A stretch of 64,000 bases of DNA, taken from Gracilaria gracilis (Eukaryota; Rhodophyta; Florideophyceae; Gracilariales; Gracilariaceae). Position numbers and translations under genes: made by a program. The DNA is taken from NCBI GenBank assembly GCA_030374805.1, contig JARGSG010000089.1, positions 1-64,000 of the forward strand, read 5' to 3'. Shown in pieces: positions 32,594 through 45,307 of this stretch (the first letter of the stretch is position 1; every line of letters starts with the position of its first letter). The notes beneath the pieces were generated by a model. It was not told where the DNA came from, did not search any database, and saw only the letters and a program-made list of their open reading frames with translations.

Positions 32594-32996
32594 CTCCAAG
32601 TGGAATGGAACCCCCATTTTTCACGTATAGTTACCAAATTTTATGGCATTCAAAGCATAACTACTGTTTATGTCTCTCGTTCCGACCAACTGTCCTGTAC
32701 TCGACCTTGTATTGGGTTTTTCTGTTATCTCTCTATTTTTTCCACTCCTTTGGTTCTCTGTTTCTCTTTTTGGGTTTGTCCTATTGTCTTGTCGCCAGTG
32801 ACTCGTTGTTTGACACCTTCTCGCCACCACTTTACTCTCTTTCGAGGATATATCTCGTGACTGTGTGAACACCTGGATCTCTACCGACTAATACTACACC
32901 TTCAACGCTCCGAGGCTTGCCGTGAATGTTTGAACTCGCATTCTAGCCCAGCTCAGCTGTGTCATACCCGGATTGCTCCATTCACTGTGCTACATC
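32594..32996 (+). repeat. Inverted repeat, left arm (~400 bp)
   Basis: Begins at CTCCAAGTGGA and ends near CTACATCA. It is strongly pyrimidine-rich. The reverse complement of 33,096-33,476 matches it along the whole length at perhaps 70%, with shared blocks such as TTTTTCACGTATAG, GTGTGAACAC, ATCTCTA and TGTGTCAT. The two arms could be solo LTRs of one family lying head to head, or a foldback element. Confidence 0.65.
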
Positions 32997-33095
32997 ATTT
33001 AGTGGAGGATTTGAGCGTGTTCGAGTTGTGTAGTGCGACGCTTTTGGCAAGAAAAACGCAAACACATTAATACGTTCGGATTATTATTCTCAGTG

Positions 33096-33476
33096 AGGTA
33101 GGACAGCGAACGGAGCACTCCGAGAATGACACATCTAAGCCGGGTGTAAATCGGAAGTCAAATCGTCACCACAAGTGTCGGAGAGTTGGTGGTGTAGGCG
33201 TAGTCGCTAGAGATGTACGTGTTCACACGATCACGATACAATTTCTAGAAGGAGAGCAACATGGCGATAACAAGTTGTCGGAAACGGGCCATTGAGATAA
33301 GGGAAAAATAGCAAGCCACAGAGAGTGGGGAAAAAAGGGGAGAATAAAAAAACCCTATGCAGGGGCGGGTATACGACAATACATCGGAAAGAGACACAAA
33401 AATAGTGGTTGTACTCTGAGCGCCACAACGGTGGGTGCCTATACGTGAACAACACGATTGTCACTCCACTTGGAGT
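33096..33476 (-). repeat. Inverted repeat, right arm (~380 bp)
   Basis: Reverse-complement partner of 32,594-32,996, separated from it by about 100 bp. The divergence shows the pair is old. Short ORFs inside are by-products of the repeat. Confidence 0.65.
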
Positions 33477-33887
33477 TGAACAGTCCGCGAATGCGTGATG
33501 GTTAGAGCCAGATCTTCTTCCTTTGCAAGAGGTGATATACTTGGGAAAGCACTGCTTAACCGCCTAAGTAATGAGCTCGGCGCACTACTGACAGTCGGTG
33601 CGCCGGGCGAATAATCTAGAAAATATCTAAGTATCGATGCTTGATGCACTGCCTTCGGCATCTCCGTTCTACACATATGCTGCTCACACTTCCTGCGCCG
33701 GCGCCTCGAGCCATGCACCCCACGTGTACATCTGTGGAAATGACCTCAGCGAGGGAACAGGCTAATAGCCGTGTTGCTCATATGCATATATTAACCATCA
33801 TGCAGAAGATAACTAAGTCTGTCAAATAGCCCCCAACGAGTGTTGTACTTCATATCCCTCTCTTTAAGAGTGAGACACGCCGTCGCG

Positions 33888-34430
33888 ATGGCGGGCCAAA
33901 CCTCCCACGATGGGCGTCAAAGCGTAATTCAGAAGACTTCGGACTCCATCTCTCCTCGCGAAGACCAATTCACTACAATTCCACAGTGCAAACCTCGCTC
34001 TAGCGACGACCAACCTTGTTCAAAACAATCTTCATCTAGCTCTCGAGGTCAAAACAACAACCTTCTTCCAATCCCTCAAGTTTCTCACACCGTGAGCGGT
34101 AAACCTCCAAATGTGAGTTACTTCTTTGGCTTTCGTTCCGTGTTTCTTCCGCAAATCGGCAATGAATCTGAGGCTTCTCATGGTACTAACGCCGGTGGCG
34201 GAAAAATTCTATCTACGGTGCAAAACTTTCACGCCCACATCATGCATAAGGTGCTATGGCAGTCTTACGACGAGTTGGTTGGGCAGAACCCTCACATTCA
34301 CGCGCATTTCTTCCGGACTGCTACGTTTTTTCATCATAAAGATGCGTTTAACGAGAAACTCATCGCGTCATACTACGACGGTGCTGATAGCCTTCCCGTG
34401 GATCTTCCGACGATAGTTAACACTTCGTGG
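33888..34430 (+). CDS. Unrecognised ORF, 3' part replaced by Gypsy remnant
   Basis: From ATG 33,888 (GCGATGGCGG) about 180 codons read MAGQTSHDGRQSVIQK, then a Ser/Gln-rich stretch, then a more ordered part with VQNFHAHIMHKVLWQSYDEL and FFHHKDAFNEKLIASYYDG. I know no matching family. Beyond about 34,430 the same frame continues only as antisense of the Gypsy remnant, so the natural end is missing. It may be a host gene truncated by the element, or a remnant of another transposon. Confidence 0.4.
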
Positions 34431-37400
34431 AATTGGCGTCGGCCGGTGGATTTCCTCCTCACGAAGTGTTGCGGCGCTCCGATGAGTCGCTGGCTTCCGC
34501 TAACAGCGATTATTTCATCCAGTTCCACGTCATGATCCAGTTCATCTGGCCAGTTCTCTTCAATATCCTCCAGTTCATTTACTGTGTAGTTATCAACTGC
34601 GTAGCACGTTATTTCCACTTCATCGACGGCTAACGCTTCCCCTGGGGTAGGCAAGAAAGAGCGTCGGCTTGTGTAATGTTGGCGCCCTTCTTGTAGGCGA
34701 CATCGAAGTCGAACTCCGCAAGACGCAGTCTACAACGCATTAAGCGGCCAGAAGCCTCGGAGATGGAGAGTAGCCTTTTCAATGATGATTGATCCGTGTA
34801 AATGATGAAATGGGAACCCATGAGGTAGGGACGTAGTGTGAACTATGCCCATACTACATCAAGACATTCCTTCTATGAGACGGAGTAATTCTTCTCATGA
34901 ACATTCAACGAATGAGACCGATATTTAATTGGCTTGCGTTCTTTGTCTGAGGTGGTTTGAAACAAGGCTCAGCCTACCTGGTAGTCACTTAAATCTGTTT
35001 TCACGGTATATGAAAGTCCTTGTTTCGGTAGCGACAAAATTGACGCCATAGCTGCAGCCTCTTTAAGAGAGGTAAACGCTTCCATCGGAGCGGACGTAAA
35101 ATGATCCAGCCTGGGTCGTTGACCGCAAAAGCACGTTGATGGGTGCCACGGTGTACAAGAAGTTGATAATAAACTGTCTATAGACGTTGATTAATCATAG
35201 AAAGGATCTCAGTTCAGTCTGAGTGGTCGGTTCCGATTCCTGTTCCAGCAAATTTACACGAGATTACTCGATCTTGGAACGTCCTGGACGGATTATGTGA
35301 CCCAGACACCTGACAGTATTCGTGAAGATTTCGCATTTCCTCAGCTTGAGTGTCACTCCGGCGTCCCGTAACTGGCCATTATATCTCTCACATGTGTGAG
35401 ATGATCATCCAGATTATCTGGGAAGACGATGATGTCATCAAGGTAAACGAGACAAGTACGCTACTTGAAGCGGGCCAGTAGGATATCAATAGCACGCTGA
35501 AGAGTAGTGCGGGAATTATTTAAACCAAATGGCATCCGTTTGAAACCATAAAGGCCAGAATGGCTGACAAACGCAGTCTTGTTCTGATCCTGCTTTCTCA
35601 CTGGCACCTGACAGTATCCTCAATTAGCATCGAATGCCATGAATATGGTAGCATTTCCGAGAGAACCGATGTATTCATCCATATATGGAGTAGGATACAT
35701 GTCCTTGACGGTAACGGCGTTTAGACGACGATAATCGATGCAAAAGCTCCAGAAACCACCCAGTTTGGGAGCCCGTACCACTGAAGATGCCCACCGCGAA
35801 TGTGCCGGTTCAATAACTCCTGGACGGAGCATCTTGTCTACCTGAAATTGATCTTCTTCTCTGGCCTTGGGCCTTGTCCTGTAATGATGTTGGGCTACTG
35901 GCCTAGAATTCGGAAGAATACCAATCCGGTGTTCCGTGGCGTTCATCTCTCCGATAGAACCATCCCACGTTTTGATGAATTTACGCACCATACCACGCAG
36001 GTTTTTGCGGTGTGTCTCCGGAACATGTCCGAGGTCCAGTTCTTCCACTTTATTCAATGGGTCCAATTGATCGTAACTTGTTGGAACGCGTGTCTTCTCT
36101 GTCTTAACAGGTGACTGACCCGAGGGACTCGGTGCCGGAGCCGAATGAGATACAGATTTTTCCCCCTCCTTCGATTGAACGATTCCAAGCACCTCGGCAG
36201 CAGTCACCTTTGTAGGTACCAACCCAGTTGGATGCGGCATAACTGAGCCATTCATTTGGTTATTCACAAGGTACTGGGTTGTCTTGCCACGGTTGGCTAT
36301 CAACATGTAAAACGGATTATTCGGTTCCACTTGGACGACTCCATTGGCAATTGCGAGAGTTTATTTGTCATACAACGGCGACAATCGCTGGATGAATCGA
36401 AATCTATGTTGACGGGAGTTCACCTGTACCCAGACTTGAGATTCTGGAAGGACGCATGTCGCGGAGGCTACAAGAATCTACGTAGATTCCTGGGAACTCG
36501 GTGGTGCCTCTTGCGTTTCAGGTAGAGGTACATGCTTCTTGGAGGCATGCCTCAAAGAACTATGAACAATCGGAACGAACGAACCATCATCCATTTCAAT
36601 ACGACTCTGACGGGTCCTAATGGCATGGACGAGGCGGTCACAGAAGTCACCCCCAAAATGACTGGGGCGTCTAGAGACCAATAAACGGCAAATTCGAGTT
36701 TCACCACGCATGAAACTAATCCGATTACCAAATAGATGTATCCTAACGTTGAAAACGAGTTGTTATTCACGTCAGCGACGTCAGAAATGTCGCTACGGCG
36801 AAGCTGTGACCGCAAAGCGCGGGCATAGCTGTTCCAGAGATGAAGTTCAAACCTGCGCCTGAATCTAGGACAGTGAGATATCGCACCATAAACTGGGGTG
36901 AAAGGCCAAGGTCAGCCTAGACCTTATCACTGCGCTTGGCCATCACAATAACTCTATCCGGGAACCGGTTGTTTCTTACCCGTATCCACGGTCGATGGAG
37001 AAAACCCAAGTGTTCCGAGTCCGCGTCAGCACTGTCTTTCCTCGGAAGGATCTTCACCGGAGAGCGAAGCGGCGACGCCTCGGACGTGGACAGCCTTTGC
37101 TTTAAGGACGTCTCTCCGGAATGGGAGACTCCCTCATTTAGTTTCCCTGGGCTTCAGCCTGCATCGGCTGCTCAGGTTTTTCGACCATGAGTGCTTGGGC
37201 CCGTTGGCCTCGGGGTTCCGCGACAGCGGTGTTTGGATCGTCTACGACGCGGTGTACTGTTGCTTACCGGATAAGCCGGCTGTGCCGGAGCACGCTGGTG
37301 TGTCAACGCTGTCGGCATGACGTGGGCGAAGTCCGTCTTGGCTTGGAGTTACGACGTCATCGGGACGGAACCCTTCTTCTCCAGAGTGAGGGCCTCAGAG

Positions 37401-39130
37401 TCAACGTCACCTTGGCCATATCCCGAAGGAAGAGAAGGCACTGAGGTGACGTGTGACCATGGGTGTAGTAGAGATGGCATAATAATGCTATCAAAGCCTG
37501 CCTACCATGACTATGTACTTCGGTTATCCGTGAAACGCCCCGTCTGGCAGCCATCCTGCCATCCTGGCCTTTGAAAGCGGGTTCCTCTGTTCGAGTACGG
37601 GATATGTGGCCTGCGAACTCGGGGAGCATCGGCATAAATCACGGTGCCTTCCTAAGCGGACCCAAAGGAGAAGTCCGTCGTCAACGGGACGTCCGTCGTA
37701 GGAATGGAATCGGTACCGCAATGGGCGAGTTGGACGTTATCGTACTTTTTGGAGGTGTTTCATCCACAACGAGCGAGACAGATGGTGACTTGTTCTCCAT
37801 TAACAACGCCTTGGCGGACTTGGACCGAGTACTCGGGGCTCTGGCACGTAGGTAGTCACCTTGAGCTCGTGCATACTGGATGGGCTCTAGGTAGGTGATC
37901 TTCCTTTTATCATCGCCAAAGTGGGCGACCAAAGTCAGGATGGCCGTGTCAAGTCTATCGATGGACATCGTACAACGCTCTGTGGTGGGATAGACATTAC
38001 CAGAACAGTGGAAAGCCTTGTTCAGGCGTACCGAAAAATCGGTCTCCCTCTCGCCTGAGCGTTGCCGTGTGTCTCGCAAAGCGCGTATTGCCGACTGAAT
38101 GGCATCGTTCTTGGCTTATGACCGTATCAAGTATTGAACTGATTGGAACCCGCACGTAACCTCTCCTTCGGAGGCACGCGAAGAGCCTCTTACAGAGTAA
38201 TAGTGGTTCCCGGCCACACAACGTAATAAATAGAGTACGGCAATGTATGCCTGTCCCTCATTCATCCCGAGTATATTGGCTTCCGCGACGAAGTGGGCGA
38301 GAAAATCTAACACCAAGATTGGGTCATCTCCAGTAAACAACTGGTTACGAAGTGAGAGCTGCATCCGTTTGATGCAGTCCCTCACTTTTCCCGTGCCACG
38401 AGGTGTTCGATTTAAAGAAAAGTCTTCCAAAAGGTAATAACGGTATGATAGCAACTTCTAGTATAAAGGGTTCGTGAGCTTCAGCACTTTCAAGCAGGAG
38501 TGCTGCCGTCCCTTGGTACGAACACGAACCGCACCATGCGTGACTGTAGACCACTTCGAGCGTTACGCCCGTTTCTCACGGTCATCATCAAACGATGGGT
38601 CTGACGAATCAGCATTGTCCGAGTTGTTCGGGTGCGAAACTGACGAAATCGACGAGTCAGAACCCTGGTTGTCCTGCTGGGCCTTCCACCTACGAGGGTT
38701 CTTCTTGCGCGCAGGATTCTTGGCCCTGTGCGATACAGCGGCCGACTCCGCCGCAGTAGTAGCGTCCATAACAATGGCTTGCTCTAAGGTCTCCGGACCC
38801 CAGCGAAAACTGGTGCCATCCAATTCCAATCGGTATTCGTGAGATTTTCACTTGTTCGTTTTTTTCGTTCATCAGAACAAGTCCAAAGTCATTAAGTTTT
38901 CATTGCATCAAAATCCAATGAAGATATAATGACTTAATTGTTTTTGAAATAATTGATTCGTTGAAAATGCCTTGAACATTTAAGAAAAAAGCCTGACATG
39001 CTGAAAATATATTGAGATGTCAATGACGGAAAGTTTTGCCTGGGAACGGTTCTTGGCCCTGTGCGATACAGCGGCCGACTGCGCCGGAGTAGTAGCATCC
39101 ATAACGAAGGCTTGCTCTAAGGTCTCCAGA
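34430..39130 (-). mobile_element. Ty3/Gypsy retroelement remnant
   Basis: A minus-strand fossil with parts in Gypsy order: gag-like sequence at about 38.8-37.4 kb with a zinc-knuckle remnant near 37.4 kb, a protease-like stretch at about 36.8-36.5 kb, reverse transcriptase at about 36.2-34.9 kb (the FCIDYRRLNAVT block is clear) and RNase H at about 34.8-34.6 kb (FIIYTDQSSLKRLL). I see no integrase. About 85 bp near the start of gag is duplicated at 38,711-38,800 and 39,049-39,127. No flanking LTR pair is evident; the inverted-repeat arm at 33.1-33.5 kb might be related. The element is clearly broken in many places and looks old. Confidence 0.8.
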
Positions 39131-40128
39131 CGGGCTCTAACAGGATCGAATCGGGTCTGGATTGCTTAAACGAAGGCGGCGGGTCCACCAAAGCATTCCA
39201 GCATGGTATATACATCACCCCGTAACGTACAAAGATCCTCAGAAACCTCCTTTGCAGGAGACTTATCCACAAGTTGTCGTAAAAAATTAACCACCCCCAG
39301 TGGGCAAAGTGCGCGGCCGACTTTGGCCCGAAAGTTGACCTCAAAAAGGCCCATAAATAGCCTTAATTTCTTGCTTCAAAATGTGCTAAAATTGGCCCAA
39401 AATAGGACAATAGGTGCCTTTTAACGTGTGCCAAAATATGGCCGACTAATGAGAGGCGAGATTGGTACAAGAGATGGACGACTTAAAGACATATCTGTAG
39501 ACCCAAATAAGCCTCGAAGTACGGCTGAGATAGAACATTATGTTGCCGTATGGTGATGTACAGCTATGTACAATAAGTGACCGAAAGTGGACCGTGAATG
39601 TCACCAACAAGTACGTTGCAGTAAGCACGAGAAAGCTACAATATGCGGCCGAACTGTGGTCGCGTGGTGAGGTACCATGCAGGGTCTGAAACAGCACAAA
39701 AATATGCCGGTTAGGTGTATCTACGATGGTACATTAATGGTACAAATTTGTTCTTGGTAAAGGCCTTGAACGATGACCAACATTGAGATAGAAACAGCTC
39801 ACATTTTTGTCAAAATATATACCCCGGTTTACTGCCATTTGATGTCTAGATGGTGCTTAGAGAAGGACAGGACAGTACTGTTTCTCTCATGTTATTCTCA
39901 GCTACGTCGAGAAATCCATGCAAAGAACATCATTTGATACCAGCAGCCATAAGAAAGAGAAGGAGAATAACGAATAGCTTTCAATCGCGGTAAGAATAGC
40001 CATAAGAGAACAGCATCTGCGTATCGTAATGTATAGGAGGACTAGAAGGGTTAGCGCGTGCAGTTCGGCGAATATGGCAATGGCTCCATGACTCAACTCA
40101 CCAAGAAGAAGAAAGAAGTGTTGAAGGG
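39131..40128. other. Intergenic, no gene recognised
   Basis: AT-rich sequence with only short ORFs, between the Gypsy remnant and the basic protein gene. Several TGGCC/GGCCGA words recur around 39.3-39.7 kb. This is where one end of the putative Tnp2 transposon should lie, but I could not identify a terminal repeat by eye. Confidence 0.4.
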
Positions 40129-41247
40129 CTAATGATTGCGACCTCTGGGGTTCCTGTTCTTCTTATTCGATTTCTTGATACGTGGAAGAACATGACTATC
40201 TTGAAACCCGTTGTGGAAGTCACTATCAATGCCACTGCTCTCCGTTTCGTAACCCGAACTGTTGCCACTTCCACTGGCATACACTCTATCCCCCTCTCGA
40301 GCTGCCTCAGAATGTTGCTCTTTCCTGCGCTTCGCAAGCTCAGCACATTGACGGCCAGTGAGCGCAGTTTTCTGCACTTTACGTACCTTTCGAGAATGCT
40401 GCGCAAGCCCAACATGTTTCTTGCGAGTCAATCCGGACTCCATGGGGCCGTCAAAGTCGGGCTCCGAATCTTGTTCACGCGTACGCTTCCAAAACGAACG
40501 AGGACCCCTCCGTTTGCGTGTACGCCGGGCGCTGCCAACTGAATTCCTTGTCGACTGCAGTATGCGACTTGCCGGTTGAATGTTGTCTCCATTTCCATCA
40601 TCAGATGCCCTGTCATGTTCAACATCGAGCTGTGTGTTCTCTTCAGCAGTCTGGGGATAGAGAGCAGTGGGGTGTGGCACAACGCTGCGCGCTGCTAGAG
40701 ATACGGGCTCGGCAGTGACTCCATTGTGAAGTACTTCTCGTCCAGTGACCGGGACCGATGGTGCAGCGCGAGGCGTGGCAGTATATGGATCATGTGCCGG
40801 ATGGTCCGCAATGCTTGGATCGGGAGCTGGAGGTGGGGTGGTGTTGTTTTGAAGGGGCGGAGTGTTGGAAAGGGTACCACCGTCGGAAGTAGCCTCCTTG
40901 TTCTTCTTCGCCTCCTTCTTCGCTGCCTCGACTACCGCTTTCCTGTCTCGCTGCATCGTCTCTTTGATCAAAAATGTAACCACCCAATAGCTCTGAGCCG
41001 CAGCCAGAATCGGATATTTTGCAACCAGCGACCGCTTCAAGTCACGCAGTTTGTCTGCAAACTTCACCTTGATGGAGCTATAAGTATGAGAGCCTCGGTG
41101 CAACCTCAGTGTATTGTACAGAAAACTCTTGATGATGTCCTTGACATCGTTTGCGAGCTCTGTGTAGAGCGGAAACTGCTCATTTGTCGGGGCAGAGTTA
41201 TTGAGCTCCACCATCTTTCTGCGATAAAGAATTGTTGAATGCTTCAC
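40129..41247 (-). CDS. Basic nuclear-type protein, probable transposon accessory
   Basis: An open frame of 372 codons (or 361 from the second ATG at 41,214, MVELNNSAPTNEQ). The first 130 residues are mainly helical (LYTELANDVKDIIKSFLYNT, KVKFADKLRDLKRSLVAKYP) and end in a Lys/Glu-rich helix (VEAAKKEAKKNKEATSD). The middle is Pro/Thr/Ala-rich and disordered. The C-terminus is strongly basic with nuclear-localisation-like patches (RRTRKRRGPRSFWKR, KKSNKKNRNPRGRNH). No enzyme motif is present. It is divergent from the Tnp2-type transposase, 950 bp away. Two-gene CACTA-like elements pair a transposase with a DNA-binding partner, and that role is my inference. It could equally be a host gene. The last exon may not begin here, since a donor-like GGTAAGT lies upstream near 41,600. 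Confidence 0.5.
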   Translation of the reverse strand: MKHSTILYRRKMVELNNSAPTNEQFPLYTELANDVKDIIKSFLYNTLRLHRGSHTYSSIKVKFADKLRDLKRSLVAKYPILAAAQSYWVVTFLIKETMQRDRKAVVEAAKKEAKKNKEATSDGGTLSNTPPLQNNTTPPPAPDPSIADHPAHDPYTATPRAAPSVPVTGREVLHNGVTAEPVSLAARSVVPHPTALYPQTAEENTQLDVEHDRASDDGNGDNIQPASRILQSTRNSVGSARRTRKRRGPRSFWKRTREQDSEPDFDGPMESGLTRKKHVGLAQHSRKVRKVQKTALTGRQCAELAKRRKEQHSEAAREGDRVYASGSGNSSGYETESSGIDSDFHNGFQDSHVLPRIKKSNKKNRNPRGRNH

Positions 41248-42199
41248 GGGTTGACATGATTGAACCCGTGGGATTCCCTGGACGGTCGTTAGGCTTCATG
41301 CGTCGTTTCTCTGCTGCTGTGGGTATTAGAACCACGCAAGTAGGAATAACAAATCCGGCGCAGGAGTTCTATTGCACTTGAACATGACTGCCGGACATGG
41401 ACCCTATGAAACCGGACGAACGATGGCAGTCGACTGTAACGCTTGGAGTGGCTCTCGAACCCATGTTACAGTGAGTAGTATGGTTGAATATGAAATGTAT
41501 AACCGTAGTGCATATATGAAGTCGTCAGCATTGGGAAGATGCATTGATTATGCATGCGCGTAAGTTGGAAAGGAGTAGAAAGAGTGAAAAACTTACCGTG
41601 CAGAAGAGAAATGCTTGTGATGTGCTAACGTGTGGAGTGAACGTATGCAATGGTAAAAAGCGTGGTACCTGTTCGGTGAGGGGAAGGTTTCGCAAGATGA
41701 ACGAGGGAGGAACAAGATTGCGAAAAAATGAACCAAGTGAACAGTTGTAAGAACTGTTCAGGAAAGGGGGAGTCGGGGTGAAGGTCGGATCCGATGGCTG
41801 GTCGGACGGAAGGCATCATTTGTAGGAGCGCGGTGCTTGGCTGCAAAGAGCAGTGATGTGATGTTGGTGAAGTCAACCGAAAAGCGCGCGGAGTAGAGGA
41901 GATGAAGAGAAAGAGGTGTCTGAAGTACTCTTCAATCCAATTCCGCTCAAATCTAGGATGAAATCTGGATTATAAAGCGATGTTAAGAATCTAAAAACGT
42001 GAACATGTTGAAAAAGCCCAGAAATCATGGCCTAATTGCGCCATAATCTCAGTAATCCAAATATTACGACTGGTTTAGAAATCCAGTAAGGCACGATAGG
42101 TACTATTGTGCTATTCGGTTATTAGGGCTCTTTACGTTCTGCTCCTGAGACGCTTTGTGGTTTTTCTGAAGTACTAGATATACGGTTCAATCGAAACTC
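41248..42199. promoter_or_regulatory. Divergent intergenic region of the Tnp2 locus
   Basis: About 950 bp separate two divergently transcribed ORFs. It should hold both promoters and 5' leaders. I see no clear TATA box, and no ORF that competes with the flanking genes. Confidence 0.3.
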
Positions 42200-45100
42200 T
42201 TGGTAATCTTCTTGAAGCCTATGGAAGATTCCTTCAATGTACCACACCGTCGTAGAAGCAGATGGGAACTGCATCTTGAGAGGTCCAATATTAATTCTCA
42301 ATCTGTAGAAAATGATCGGGAGGAATTCATAGGTTCAGGGGATAATGTGCAGGTGCTATCTCCGTTCAGAAAGCGAAGATGCAGATGCGAGGGTGGTGAA
42401 GAGGAAAAAACATGTCGACCAACATTCACCACCGTGAGAAAGGACACTGTAGAAAACGAATTATATCCGGACATTGATGGCTCCAACGTGTGTGAAAATG
42501 ACGAAGTTATTACTCCATCATTCCTGCCAGGGACAGGAGAGGAAGAGTCTAGCGCAAATGAAGAACTAGCTGTGCCAAAATTCGTCGAAAACACAACTCG
42601 ATATTCATCTCAGCTAGAAGCCGCAGAAGACGGGGATGTAGAAAGCTTGAACTCGGCAGTTAATTTCACGATGTCCATCACACCAAGCAGTGAAGTGCTT
42701 CATATGACTGGAGCCTTGTCGGACCTAGGCAGTCTTGACTTAGACGAGAAGGATGACATAGTCACAACTGAATTTCGGGGATTAAAGGAGCTTTTATTCG
42801 CTGCAGAACTCTCAGGAATATCGCAGAGAAACATGGAACGAATGTTACCATTACATCCAATTAGAGCACGGTCTTCTTATCGGTCCATGATAAACCATGC
42901 TATTCGTCAGTCTCTGGCACATGAGTCATTCGTAAGAATGTGTCCAGATGGCCATCTCGTTTGCTCTGGGAAGCTTCGCAATACTTCTTCATGCCCAATA
43001 TGTTCAAAATCCATGAAAGGAAGATCCAAGTTCTGGTTTATGAAACCATCCGTTGCCATTGAGGCACTGTGCACTGCCACTCAATCATTTGATCAGTTAT
43101 TGGAAGGTTATGTGACCTGTCGGAATAAGAGCATAAGCGGGAAGGAATCGGAGGTACATGACTACTTCGATGGAGAGATTTTCCAAAAGCGTTACAAGCA
43201 GTTGGTGAGTGAGGAAGACCCGGAAAGTAACTTGAATATATTCCTGTCCTTTTCCACAGATGGTTTTGAATGTGCGAAGAACAGAAGGGGAGATGCAATA
43301 TCTTCATGGCCCCTCGTTTGTACAGTTCTCAACTACCATCCATCCGAAAGATCTCGAGCAAACAATGTTTTGATTCTTGGCGTTGTTCCTGGGTCTCACG
43401 TGACTGAATATTTTGAAATCTTCCTGCATGAAATTTTGCTCGACTTCAAGAAGTTAGAGGATGGTGTCCAAGTTCAATGCGCCGACGGAAAGCTTCGATC
43501 AGTTCGATCTCACGTACTTTTCTTTACGGCTGATTGGCCGGCTGCCACCAAGCTGCTAGGATATGTCGGACATACAGGTACAGTATTCTGCAGATTCTGC
43601 CTGAAGCGTAAGACTTATGTCTCCGAATGTAAGACTTCATGCGCGCTTCTTAGTACCCCAGCACGAATCATTCAAGAAGCTGCACACAGAAGAATTGGTG
43701 CGGTTGAAGGAATATACAGAGTCGGGGATATAACAAGAGTAGAATGCCACTTATACCGCAAGGAGACCGACATAACTACAGTTTGGAAGTCCTTGAAAGT
43801 GCTTGGAGATCGTTCCTCAGAACGGAAAGCACTCGTAAAGCGTACCGGTATTAAGAATGACTGTTGTTTTCGAAATCTGTCGTTGGACTTCAAGTACAGC
43901 TTTCCTTACGATGTTATGCACCTGGTATTATTGGGATGGACAAAACATCTTCTGAAACTTCTTGTGGGGCGCCATTCTAGGCATGATAAGTTCCAAGAGT
44001 TGCCAGAGTACTGTGTGCCGCAAGTGCATCTCGACAGGGTTAATAAAGACATGGCAAGTTGTGGAGATGGTATTCCGGTCTTCTGGGGCCGACCACCACT
44101 ACCTCTGTGCGATTTAGAAAAGTACAAAGCTGAAGATCTGAAAAGACACTTAAAGCTATATATCATCCCATTTTTCCACCGACATAAGGCTCGGAATGAA
44201 GTACTCAGCTTATGTATGCTAACATCCAGAGCAATCTCCCTCTGCTTTCAGTACCGTTGCGATGCCTTAGTCTCGACAGAGCTGACAGAGGTGTTGGAAG
44301 AATTGTATGCCAAATTTGTTATTTGGTTCTACCGAGATATATCCGACTCGTATTGCCTCACTCCAAGCACACACGCAATTCTTCATCTCCCAGAGCTCAT
44401 GAGACAATGTGGGCCACTTCAGATTACATCTCAATTTCTCATTGAACGATTGCTCGGAGATATGGGGAGACGTATGACGTCAAAGAGGAGCGTCCATGCC
44501 CATTTGTTTCATAAGAACCATAGATTGTTTGCCCTTCGAATAATGAACGGTGGGCTCGCCCCAAACATCTCAGGCGAACGAACGCTCTCAATCGGTAATG
44601 ACGACAATCACACCTTTATGGGCACGACAGAAGATGAAGAAGAGTATGGAACAGGTGTAGAGTGCCGAGGATCAGGTGTCAATATTGATTTGACTAGCAA
44701 ACACCGGTCTGCCATCGCCAAATTTCTCAATCACCAGTTTTCCAACTACGACGCTATCCAGTATAAGGTCATCACTTTCAAACGGTATCAATCTGCAAAC
44801 ATAATGAAAGGGGAAGGGAGATTCTCCGTTGAAACCACAGAGTCATTTCGAATGAAAGAAAAGAGATCAGCTTCACAAGCTCGTCAAAAGTGTTGTAATG
44901 CAGCAGAATTTCTGCGATATGAAACAGACTTCGATTCCAGAAGTGTTGCTGAGACTCAAGTCGACGGACAACGGGAAGAATCCCATGCAATAGACTTATA
45001 CTGCGGCTACGTTGAAGGATTATATGATGGTTTGCTTGAAGTGAAACTAAATGCTCAGCGGGTCAGACTGAAGTTAACATTGGCCGAGATTCGATGGCAG

Positions 45101-45307
45101 TATGATTGTGTATACAACAAACAGCTCGATCTCCTGTATACACGAGACCGACGTCGGACAGAAGTAACCATTGAGCCAGCCCATCGTATATCACGTTTGG
45201 TAGGATACCTGGATATATCCAACCGACGATACTTCATTGAACAGTCCGCAAAGTACAGAAGAAACCGTACGGATTTGTATCTCCCTGGGACAATAGATGA
45301 ATCATGA
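42200..45307 (+). mobile_element. Tnp2/CACTA-like DNA transposase, intact ORF (1035 aa)
   Basis: One uninterrupted frame; ATG 42,200 opens it, with a second ATG at 42,221. The N-terminal 230 residues are acidic and disordered. A Cys/His cluster follows (CPDGHLVCSG then CPICSKSMK), as in the N-terminal zinc motif of Tnp2-type transposases. The catalytic core shows FLSFSTDGFECAKNRRGD (first acidic residue), a block around SWPLVCTVLNYHP and FFTADWPAATKLLGYVGH (second acidic residue), then CRFCLKRKTY and YDVMHLVLLGWTKHLLKLL. This order is that of the Tnp2 (EnSpm/CACTA, fungal Plavaka) superfamily, whose enzymes cut and paste DNA. The frame is full length with no lesion, so the copy may be recent. 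I could not find its terminal inverted repeats. Confidence 0.85.

Noticed and set aside
32605-32868. Hydrophobic 87-codon ORF as a membrane protein
   Set aside because: It lies wholly within a pyrimidine-rich inverted-repeat arm. The partner arm gives a similar ORF in mirror position, so it is a product of the repeat.
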